Source: Agapanthus africanus
Lineage: Eukaryota; Streptophyta; Magnoliopsida; Asparagales; Amaryllidaceae
DNA length: 64,000 nt
Direction of reading: 5' to 3'
Assembly (NCBI GenBank): GCA_030015575.1
Contig: JASDDO010000014.1
Location: 164,953,911 to 165,017,910 of the forward strand
Position numbers and translations under genes: made by a program. A model generated the notes under the pieces. The model had not been told where the DNA came from, did no database searches, and saw only the letters and a list, made by a program, of their open reading frames with translations. Each line of letters starts with the position of its first letter. The stretch's first letter is position 1. Below, piece by piece: positions 52,336 to 62,261 of this stretch.

Positions 52336-52545
52336 CTTATGACCTTGACTTTGGCCAACAAATCATAAGTCACATGTCAAGTTCTACCCGTCGTTCTCCA
52401 GGTTAATTTGAATCCACCCGTACCTACCCTTGACTTTATCCAACAAGGCAGTACGACTGTTCCAAACCAACGCATCTATCTATACTGCACATGAATACCC
52501 AATAGCTACCAATCACTATGCCTTGACTTTGGCCAACAAACATAG
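52336..52545 (-). repeat. Three-fold hairpin repeat in copia A leader
   Basis: Stems CTTATGA/TCATAAG (52336-52342, 52363-52369) and CTATG/CATAG (52516-52520, 52541-52545) enclose the same 20-nt loop. A middle copy near 52419-52455 has CGTAC/GTACG flanks. Copia B has the counterpart at 59555-59761. Confidence 0.75.
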
Positions 52546-53657
52546 CTTGAATACTATTGACTATTCATGTGAAATGACGGAGGGCTACGAATGGTTTTGG
52601 CGAAACCGTGAACATAGTGAACTTGATATAATCGATGGAACGAGATAGCTTTTAAAAGGAGTGGCTCAAGCTCCGCATTTAAAAGTTGGTTTTGAAAAGA
52701 ACCGAGTGGTTTTTCGAAAGTGTTCCAACGACTTTTACTTGGTTTATTTTCTTGCATTAGTTCTTTTAATGCGTCCCATCATTTAATCCTACCATTGCAG
52801 AAAACAACCAAAATATGACGTACGCTTATGCATTCGCATTCGCCACGGGACCCCATCATTACTCGTTAGGTTACTTAACTAACGACAGAGCGGGGGCTGG
52901 GCTAGCGCGGCTGTAAAACATAAGCAACGCCTAAATAATATCATATATAGATATATATTGCAATGATAGCCATTTCAGATCACAGATGAATACATTGGAT
53001 ATACTAGGAATCCGCAATTCGTACGAGCCTGTAACGAAAAGCAGATTACACGGTCGCGGTGAATAGCCAATACCCCACCCAAGACCCCTACGGGTGCGGC
53101 AAACTACCCGCCAAGTACCCGAAGCGAAGTAACCTCCCTCAACACCGTGAGTAGGCCACTCGGCACTTCGGGATACCCGGTAGTTTGTGCACCCCCTCCA
53201 TGGGTCTATCCTAAGAGCAAAAACAGTAAAAAGAAATTATACAATGACGGCTACAACCCCGACCCGGTTGTGCGGCCATACAAATAATTATTACATCAAT
53301 TTACAAATTTACATGAATTGAAAGAAAAGAAAACTCTCGTCTCACAACCCCCGGCTATTCACCCGCGACAATCCAATGAATTCATATACACAAACCAATA
53401 ACATTACAGATCACAGATTTGTATAACCCCCACTAATCGAAATATAGCGATTAGCAGATATTCAATACAAATATCACATCACAGAAATAAACCCGTCAGC
53501 TTAAGTCATAAGAAACTCGATCAAAATACGGTTTTTAAAGCCCCAAAAACAAATTTTTCTTTCTGGAAAATCTGGGCTGAAAAAACATATACCAAAATTC
53601 CCAAAATACCCCACTGAGTATACTGCAGTAAAGAAGATCCAGAGAAGAGCTAAGACG

Positions 53658-53703
53658 GCCGCGGAACCGCGGCAATAGCAAGCTATTTCCGCGTTTCCGC
53701 GGC
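53658..53703 (-). other. 46-nt GC-rich palindrome in copia A leader
   Basis: Arms of 23 nt, GCCGCGGAACCGCGGC on one side and its near complement on the other; 20 of 23 positions pair. The spacing to the LTR matches that of copia B. Confidence 0.9.
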
Positions 53704-53892
53704 GGTTTGATGGGTTCTCTGCACCGTTTTTCTACAGTATATTATAAAAACCCTGAGTCGATTTTTGAAGCATGATTTATTAATTTTACAGCACTTTAAA
53801 AATCGACAGCAAGTTTGATTTCCGGGTATATTTCGCGACTTTTTCTCCGATCGAATTTCTACTAACCTTGCTAACATGTTAGATAGTGTTTA

Positions 53893-53910
53893 ATCTGGCT
53901 CTGATACCAC
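53893..53910 (-). other. Copia A primer-binding site
   Basis: Minus strand GTGGTATCAGAGCCAGAT, an initiator-Met tRNA complement directly after the LTR. Confidence 0.92.
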
Positions 53911-54108
53911 TGTAAGTCCATGCTACCTCTCCCGGTACTTACGGGCTTGCGGAATTTGATGAAAAACGATTTTCTAGAGGCGGTAACATGGACTCAAAAC
54001 AGATCTTTGTTAAACATCTAACTAACAACCTAACTAGGAGTTGTTAACTACTCTGTTAGGGGGTTATACCTTTCTTTCTTGAACTCCTTCGTCCTCTACA
54101 CTTGATGG
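53911..54108 (-). repeat. Copia A 5' LTR, first 198 bp before interruption
   Basis: Matches 45725-45922 with about 7 differences, then is cut at CTTGATGG by copia B. Confidence 0.95.
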
Positions 54109-56313
54109 TGTAGGGTTCCTAGGCACACTAATGAGGTCTCACAAGGCATCAACCATGCCAATTTCAAATTTTACAAGTGCCGAGAAACCCTAATACGGAT
54201 CGTTAACTAGATTTTAGGCGAAACAAGCAACTAGTTAACAATTTAACTAAGTGAACGGAAATACAACCTTTGTAGATCCGGTCCTCCACCTCCATAGCTC
54301 CATGATGAAGTCTGCTTGCTGTCCAAATCGAATCCCGGGCTCTAGCGTCGGCTTCATCGGAGAAATAGGCGGGCTAGGTCATCGACTACGATGCCGAAGA
54401 TGATCTACGTCGAGGCATCACAAGATCAAGCTCCCACTTCACCAAGTCATGAAACTTGTGAAGAAAACACCCTATACTACTTGGCAAGAGGTAGAGGATG
54501 AAGAAATAGGAAGTGGGTTCACTTTAGAATTGGATTTCTCACTCTTTTTCTCAAGTTGCCATTGATGGAGGCAAGCTTTTCTTCTTGATGAAGATGAAGA
54601 AGAAGAAGATAGAATATGATGAGTATCATCCAAAAAGAATAATAAACATGAATACTTATCATATCCTAACCTTGGTTAAGTGTAGAGAATGAACTAGGGT
54701 TAGTTTGAATGGTTAGGGTTAAGCATGAGACAAAATGGTCACTTTAGTCAAAGCTTCATGAAGCTTCATGAACAAACAAAGAAAGCCACCATTTTTCTCA
54801 TTATCATTTCCATAATAAATAAATAAATAAATAGATATGAAAATTAAAACCCTAATCATTTAAATAACCATGGTTTAATCTTTACACAAAATCAAGTAAA
54901 CATGTATCATCAAACATGATACATACAAGTGCACAAAACTATATCACATATACAATGTGCACATCAAGTGAGAAAATCCAATTTAAGTGAACCAATACTA
55001 GTTAATGCAAAGTAATATATCAAATATATAATTATGCATTAAATCATTAAATCAATACTTGATTCAACGATCCGGTCATATCGCATATAACCGACTAGTA
55101 TCCAATGTATCGGCTTATCGAATCAATCCTCGATTCGATAACTAGGTTATATCGCATACAACCATTCGATACATTCATCGCGAGAATAGAATACGGTATC
55201 ACATACACGCATTATTATCGGTCCCGCACATATCTCATATGCGCTCCTATTTCGTTTCGCTTGAGCCAGGAAACCTCTGTGTAGGACTCTAAAGACTCGT
55301 CAATACGCCGGCAGCAGGTGATGATCATATCAAACACCCACAAGCCGCAAGCGGTCTGCTAAACGTAACGGCCACCCGGGTATTGAGCGATCAGAAGATC
55401 GACGAGCAAGCCCACTCACACTCCTGTGAATCCAACCAGTAACACTTACCGTACAGTCCGGTCTCGTCGTCTGATATGTCGCATATCTCGCCTAGGGGTG
55501 GTAAACGTCAGACCCCAATAGCTCGATAAGTCGTGTCGATATGAGGTCTATAACAATTCGAGAAACTACTGGTAACACTTACCAGTAAATCTCAACAACC
55601 CTGGCCAGGGATTTCCGGTTATAGCCAATCGAACACAGCGCAACATCAACTCCCTATACCGGGAGAGACGAATCCCCTCCTATCGCTCATTGCCTCCATG
55701 TGATTCGGGACTGTACCCAAAAGCCACCTTTTTGCACGCCCTCTTGGACGTGGTATGATGGAAATCAAAGCACAGTGGGAATCACACAAGACTCTATGAC
55801 GATCTCGAGTCAACAGACTACTCTGTACCAGTGTCACCGGAGAACTGCCATCTGACGTGAGGTATAATACCATCTGGGAGTTCTCGGCGAGTCCGTCCAG
55901 TGTACCCAGTCTCCACTGAGCACCCGTATATCATCTCCGATGTCAAACACCAATGGATATGGGATCATCCATCGCCCATCTGTATGGGTCGAGAAGGTAT
56001 ACGCTAGTCTACACTGGTATATCGATGCCCCGTCTCGATACACCCACGACTAGGGACCTTGAAGGATATACTTATGGACTACCATGTCCCCACTAGTATG
56101 ATCCGCATCATAGTCTAGGTAGTCAAGTACACATCCTAAGGGCTTTACCAACATGTAACAGAGAGACAATCAGTGTACACGTTAAGGTAAAGAGTAACCA
56201 GATAGCATACTATCATGTCGAGCAAGAAAGTCCTCCCTATATATGTCCAAGCATCCACTACTATATACATCCTATGTATAGTAATGGCCTCTAGGGCATA
56301 CATATAACTAACA
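54109..56313 (-). repeat. Copia B 3' LTR
   Basis: 2205 bp, TGTAGGGTTCC to AACTAACA. It shares blocks with the copia A LTR (GGACTCTAAAGACTCG, CTGGCCAGGGA) but is otherwise well diverged. An (AAAT)n run lies at about 54815. Confidence 0.95.
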
Positions 56314-58930
56314 ATCTTCCACTTGCACTAGGGCCATCTGTAGCAGTGGTTGTAGTATCTCATACTCAACCATCCCATAAAAGTCTCTCTCTAGGAATAG
56401 GCCCTTCGCGAGTGGATCCGCCGTGTTGTCCTCTGAGTCTACTCTCCTAACCTCGATCCCTTAGAGATCAACCATCTCCATGATCAGGTGATACTGCCTT
56501 AGAATATGTCTGGATCACTGATGGGACGGACGTTCCTTGGCATAAGCCACAACTCCATTGTCTCACAATGGTAGGAACAAAGTTCATCTTATGAACTTGT
56601 ATATCCAGATTGCCTCTTTGGTAGTATCCTTGGTAACGATGTATCTTGCCTTTAATCGTCTAGTATGTCACGGTATCTAGCTTGGAACTCTTCTAACATA
56701 CCGTCCCTCCACTGAGGGTAAAGACAATGCCTGTGACTGACATTCAGTCGTCTTTATCACCCTGGAACACTTCCAGTGATTTTCCCCAGGATCATCTGAT
56801 ACCATATCACTACAACTAGTGAGTATCCTAACATCCATTTAGATCTATCTCATAGATCCAAAATCCAGGATTTAGTAGGTATCACTTTGATCCTATGTGG
56901 AGAATTATTGTGATAAGCGGAGATTGATCGAGCGTAGCATAGGAAACTCTTTCCCTATCAAGAGTATGTCATCCACGTACTCTACGAGAATCGCCACCAT
57001 ACTCCCTACTACCTTTTTGTTTATACAAGGTTCATCTACCATTTTGATGATGTCAAACTCTTTGACTAATCCATCAAAACAGATGTTCCAACTCTGCGAT
57101 GCTTGCTTTATCCTATAAAGCATCTTGCACACGTTTTCGCTGCTCCCACTGTCTACGAGGCCCTCTGGCTGTGTACTTATAGACGCTCTCTTCCAAAACA
57201 TTATTTAGAAAAGCAGTCATGACACCCAACCACCAGATATCGTAGTCATGGTATGTAGCCGTGACAAGTAGGATCTGGATGGACTTAAGCATAGCCACTG
57301 GAAAAGGTTTCATCATTATCCACGCCTGGTCGATGACGAAAACCTTTAACAAGTCTAGCTTTGAAAGTCTCAACTTTTCCATGTACACCAAGTAATCTTC
57401 TCAAGATATACTTTCTCCTGATGGGGATTTAACCCTTCAGATATAGCAACCAAAGTCCATACTTCGTTGGTGTAGATGGATTCCATCTCAGATCGCTAAG
57501 CATCCAGCCATTCTGACAGAGTCTTACTCCTGATGGCCAGCTCGAAACTAGTTGGGTCATCATCTCATGATGCAATCTTCGCTCCCACTGTCATAGAGAA
57601 ACCGAAGTATCTCTCAGGTGGGTGAGGAACCCTACTAGATCGGCGGAGAGGCTGAGGTTCGTTGGAATCTACCGAATCCTTTGGTTCTACCAAATCATCT
57701 GCTGTAGTTTGTATAGCTGGAACTTTTCCAGTTCTACATAACAGACCTTGCCTCGAGCTTGTCCGGATTTTTCTTTTAGACATAGGCCGGACAACCCCAA
57801 ATCTTAACTAACTTAAGATATGGGCTCTTCCCTTTTCATATCAAATATGAAGTGGTAGGCAACAGATTTGATTTGAACCCTTTTCAATAGGTATGCAGCT
57901 TCTCAAGTGCATAACTCCCAAAAGGAAACAGGTTACTCAGTAGTACTCATCACAGAGCACACCTTATCATATAGGGTGTGATTGCTCTGCCCTGATATAC
58001 CATCGTGCTATGGTGTATACGGAGGAGTAATGCTGAGAGAGAATCTCATTCTTCTTTAGAATAGTCCAGAAATTCTATGCACAAGTATTCTCCTCCCTGA
58101 TCTCATCAAAGGACATAATACTTATACCTGTATTTTGGTTCTCTACTTCTAACTTATATTCTGTGAATATCTCAAAAGGTTCGGACTTGTGTTTCAACAG
58201 GAACATATGTCTGAATCATGAGAGATCATCAGAGAACGTAATGAAGTATAAAGAACCAGTCCTGGCATGTGTAGACAGGGGACCTTACATACATCATCAT
58301 GTATCAGTCCCAAGAGTTTACTAACTCTTACTCTGTTACCAGTAAACGGAGCTTTGGTCATCTTATCTTTGTGACATGACTGGCGAGTTTCACAAGATGT
58401 AAATTCAAACTAATTTAAATATGCATCTTTATGTAACTCTAGCTAGTCGGGTCATATTGATCTGACCTAGTCTACAATACCTCAAGAAGGATTCGTTCAT
58501 TTCTGAACTCTGACTCTTGTGTGTGTTCTATATACTAAGAACTGTAGTTTGATTTAGAACATCAATGCTTTTAGATAACGTGCCTGAACCGATCAACTTT
58601 TGATATAGGAAATGTTCAAAACATTATCCAACAATACAAAATTTTATCATTTCTTTTCTAATAAAGAGAGTGATATGATTTTGTATATCAGGTTTGGTAT
58701 CTAATAACATTCGTTCAGAATCAATGTATTGGTAATACAGGGTGACAGTGACCAACATACTTGGCTGCAACACTTGCCCCGTTTTCTGCCTCATGAAACT
58801 TATCACCCGTTCTCAGTTTTCTACCTGTCTGTAGCCCATGTAACAGATTACATATCTGGGATCATGTTCCGGTATCTAATACCCAAGACGTAGAGGATAC
58901 TGAGAAACAGTTCTTTATAATGAACACACC
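56314..58930 (-). pseudogene. Copia B Pol remnant
   Basis: Homologous along its length to copia A pol but full of frameshifts and deletions. Recognisable pieces: RT text YRIKQASQSWNICFDG and EYVDDILLIG (56905-57201), the TAFLNNVLEES segment (57113-57391), a SRVPHPPERYFGF linker (57565-57783), disordered integrase at about 57800-58450 and protease flanks at about 58500-58900. In the polymerase site Tyr precedes VDD as usual, so that motif itself survives. No frame exceeds about 100 codons, so no enzyme can be made. The RNase H end (56340-56890) is also broken. Confidence 0.85.
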
Positions 58931-59110
58931 CGAAGGAGATCCATCATATGTACTTTCTTCGTTTGGGTGGCACGGGAAATCTGGTATTCCCCAATTTCCT
59001 GCTCTGTCTTATAACAATTATAAGTTGGAGCGGGACCAACGTTCCCCAGCTCAGTATAACAAGCGGGTTCGGTCAAATATCCGTATTATTATCTTGATTA
59101 AGGCGTGATA
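58931..59110 (-). other. Site of gag loss in copia B
   Basis: Between the protease flank (about 58930) and the leader text that resumes at TGGTCGCTACCTGGAGAGA (59110) there are only about 180 bp. Copia A has about 850 bp of gag at the same place. A few degenerate knuckle-region words remain. Confidence 0.75.
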
Positions 59111-59554
59111 TGGTCGCTACCTGGAGAGAGAGAGAAGAAAACACTCAGCGTGTGCTCTTGCAAGATCAGATTGGTTATTATTTTATCTAATCAGGATGGC
59201 TCCCACTGTTTTTTATCAAATCTTCCTTCAAACCCTAAAAGGAAAGACTAGCCGGGATTAATTACACACTACAAGTTCGCCAATCTTTCAGCCAGGCTAG
59301 TGTCGGTACTTTGAGGGAGGTCCCCCGTGCTTTCGCACGAACCTAATTAATGTAAACCTCGTTTTCCCAGAGGCGTAACCCCGTTGACACCTTTCTAGAC
59401 ACCTACTTGATCGGCTAATTATAATGTGTAAAACTCTCCCAGGAGTAACTCTTACTCGCAGCGGGTATCGGGATCCAACTATCTCATAGAAGGTATGCAA
59501 TCTCATTGCAAATTTTAACACTTGAAATTCCCGATAATATTTTGCCCCGAACGA

Positions 59555-59761
59555 TCTATGACCTTGACAAGGTCAACAAACCATAGACCGCAAGTCAAGT
59601 TCAACCCGTCATTTCTTGATTGAATCAAACCCACCCGCACGACCCTTAACAAGGTCAACAAGGCCGCACGACTATCCTAACCCAATCTGCATCATATGCA
59701 TAAGCAGATAAATACTGGTTAGCTACTGCACACTGCGCCTTGACAAGGTCAACAAACGCAG
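59555..59761 (-). repeat. Three-fold hairpin repeat in copia B leader
   Basis: CCTTGACAAGGTCAACAAA or close variants at about 59562, 59643 and 59738. The stems are TCTATG/CATAGA for the first and CTGCG/CGCAG for the third. The middle unit is flanked by a direct CGCACGAC instead. Confidence 0.75.
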
Positions 59762-59900
59762 CACGAATACTAAACATGACTTATCTGAAATGACGGAGGG
59801 CTACGACAGGTTTTTCTGAAAACCTATTGCGTAATGAACTTGATATCGTTGTAGAATCAAATGATTTTAAAATGGAGTGCTTTTGAGGCTTTTCTAGTTT

Positions 59901-60146
59901 TGCTAAAGGAGTCACTCCCGGTGAAGGGATCGTCGGTCCTTTCCTCGTCGAATGAGGTGCGGGATATATCATATATATCACTGTGCAAAGAAGAAACTAT
60001 AGAAGCAATCAAAAGACAAACCGAGGGGTGTAGCATCTGCCGGTTATTGCTAAAGGAGTCACTCCCGGTGAAGGGATCTCGGTCCTTTCCCTATCGAATA
60101 AGGTGCAGGATATATCAAATATACCGCTGTGCAAAGCAAGAACTGT
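59901..60146. repeat. Direct duplication in copia B leader
   Basis: TGCTAAAGGAGTCACTCCCG begins copies at 59901 and 60048; each runs about 98 bp with some divergence (GGGATCGTCGGTCC against GGGATCTCGGTCC). Confidence 0.9.
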
Positions 60147-61149
60147 AGCTACCTGTTTTATTTTTGAAATTCGATTCTACAACATCTTAGGTTTCTTTTA
60201 TTTCATTAATCATATTAATAAAGTCCCATCATTTAAGTACCTAAACATCACAGATAAATACGACGTACACTTATGCCATCCGCATTCGCCTCGATGTCCC
60301 CTCGTGCACCGTTAGGTTAGGTAACTAACGGAAGAGCGGGGCAGGGCTAGCGCGGGTGTAAAACATAAGTAACGTCTATATAATATATCATATATACTAT
60401 ATACTGTATCTATCACAGAACATCACATGATCATATCACAGATATCGCAGCAGAAGAATCATATGAAATATTGGATATACTAGGACGTCCGTGTTTTCAA
60501 TACGAGCCAGTATAAAACACGGATTCCACGGTCGTGATGAATAGCCAAACCCACACCCCTAGACCCCTACGAGAGCGGCAAGCAACCCTACCAATTCTAG
60601 AGTTAGGAGACCCGGACTCGACTCCTCGAGTTGGTCTCCCACTGGACTCCAGAACCCGGTTACTTGTGCCCTCCTCCTTGGGTCTATCCTAGTGCGGAAA
60701 AATAAATAATATACAAATGGTGACATCATCCGCAACCTGGAAGTGCCCCAATAAAAGAATATTACATACAAGTTTTTACATGAATGAAAATGAAAAACAC
60801 TCATCTCACATAAAAACCCCCGGCTATTCAAACACGACGATCCAATATAACATATCCGACAACACATAACATCACATGTCATCAACGTAAGTAAATATGC
60901 GCATCCCAATTGTCGTTGACATATAGCAACGAAACCGGCGATATCACATATTACACTTACGGTCACAGAAAAGAAAGTGTAAAACTACAACAGTTGGAAT
61001 CCGCAAACTCTTTAGACATCGCATGCCTAGACCAATGAATTCCTTAGACATCACATGCCTAACAATTATAAACCCCGCATTTTAGTCTCATTATCGAAAA
61101 CTCTTTTCAATATCAAGTCGGGCAATTCAACAGGATTCCCGACATTTTT

Positions 61150-61350
61150 ATCGAATGCTCGTCGCAAACTTTAGCAGGCGGCCGCATCCCCGACGCCGAC
61201 GACGAAGTGCACTAAGGCGGAACACCGCTGCCGCGAGCACCCAAACGGATGCTTTCGGCGACGGGGTTCTCCTACAGTCACTTGGTCGGGGCTATGGGGC
61301 GAGGCTGTCTATTAAGTTTACCCGGCGAGTATCCGCGTACGCTACGTGAT
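61150..61350. other. GC-rich block in copia B leader
   Basis: Markedly GC-rich next to its surroundings (GACGCCGACGACGAAG, CTGCCGCGAGCACC). It has no counterpart in the copia A leader. It could be captured host sequence. A 64-codon arginine-rich ORF crosses it without recognisable content. Confidence 0.4.
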
Positions 61351-62017
61351 TGCGACGGACTTTTGATCACATCAAAATTCTGTGGCAACCGATCAAGTGA
61401 GACCAAAGTGCTATGTTTATAACATTCATTCAGTTATCTCATAACTATTTGTGAATTCCAAGTATCGTATCACATTCCAGATAAAATAGAAAATGTTAAA
61501 CTTTTCGATCGAACAGTCAAACACCCAAGTTTTCCCGTAACAGATCAACACATGAAACAAGTTTAAAAATATCCAGTTAATGCCTGAGTACCAACGGTCC
61601 AGCCGTAGAAGGGTCAAGCCAACGCCTCACATGTGGCACGCCGTACTGCCCCAAACCCGAAAGTTCAAAGGGCAGTTCAAGACGGTCACATAATCGAGTT
61701 AAGGTTTGTTGTCTTCTAGAGGGACCATCGCGTTACTTGCACTACTTAGAACGTCGTTAAACAACGGAAAGATCCAACACTTGGAAATTTCCCGACAGGG
61801 GAAAAATTGGGTATTTATATCCGGTCGAACTTTTTAACATATTCAAAAATTATCCGGAAAGCCACATAGACAAAATCTGATACTCCGATCGAAACACCGA
61901 GACCCCAATACAACCTAGAAAATTCAACTCTTGAATAAATATTAAAAATTCCCAGGAAAACCAGCACTGTAAATTAAGAATTACTGTGTAAAAATCAATG
62001 CAAGAGGAGACTAAATG

Positions 62018-62063
62018 GCCGCGGAACCGCCGCATTAGCATGCTAATGCCGCGGTTCCGCCGC
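62018..62063 (-). other. 46-nt GC-rich palindrome in copia B leader
   Basis: 21 of 23 positions pair around the centre GCATGC. It begins GCCGCGGAACCGC as in copia A and lies 198 bases from the LTR. Confidence 0.92.
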
Positions 62064-62244
62064 GCTTTGATGGACTCAGGAGCACGGACTTCTCAGTAAT
62101 TCTTAGAATCTCCTGCTGGGTTTTCTGCATATTTTTAATTCTAAAAAATCCACGATTTCAGAAAAAGTACAGAGAGCAAGTTTGAATTAGGGTTTCGGTT
62201 CGATCGGACTTCTAACTCCGTCTACGCATCGCCTAAGGCTCTAG

Positions 62245-62261
62245 CTAGGCTCTGATACCGC
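62245..62261 (-). other. Copia B primer-binding site
   Basis: Minus strand GCGGTATCAGAGCCTAG directly after the 5' LTR. Confidence 0.92.

Larger units (their letters stand above)
51857..53892 (-). other. Copia A leader with structured segments
   Basis: Untranslated, about 2 kb. Three hairpin units with a shared loop CCTTGAC-(TTT)-GGCCAACAAA-like text lie at 52336-52369, 52419-52455 and 52516-52545. A 46-nt near-perfect palindrome lies at 53658-53703, about 200 bases from the LTR. Short ORFs in it have no recognisable content. Confidence 0.7.
45725..54108 (-). mobile_element. Ty1/copia retrotransposon A, inserted in gypsy 3
   Basis: Minus orientation. The 3' LTR is 45725-47874, pol 47889-50975, gag 51347-51856, a 2-kb leader follows, then the primer-binding site at 53893-53910 and the 5' LTR from 53911. 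That LTR is interrupted after 198 bp by copia B and resumes outside the window. Over those 198 bp the two LTRs differ at about 7 positions, so the insertion is moderately young. Pol is open except for two stops, while gag is frameshifted. The left target flank is GGCGG; the matching copy is out of view. Confidence 0.92.
59111..62244 (-). other. Copia B leader
   Basis: About 3.1 kb, 1 kb longer than in copia A. It contains the three-fold hairpin unit (59555-59761), a 147-bp period duplication (59901-60146), a GC-rich insert-like block (61150-61350) and the 46-nt palindrome (62018-62063). The ORFs are short and unrecognised. Confidence 0.65.

Noticed and set aside
55646..56043. Minus ORFs in the copia B LTR (also 63799-63990)
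   Set aside because: Duplicated LTR sequence without protein features.
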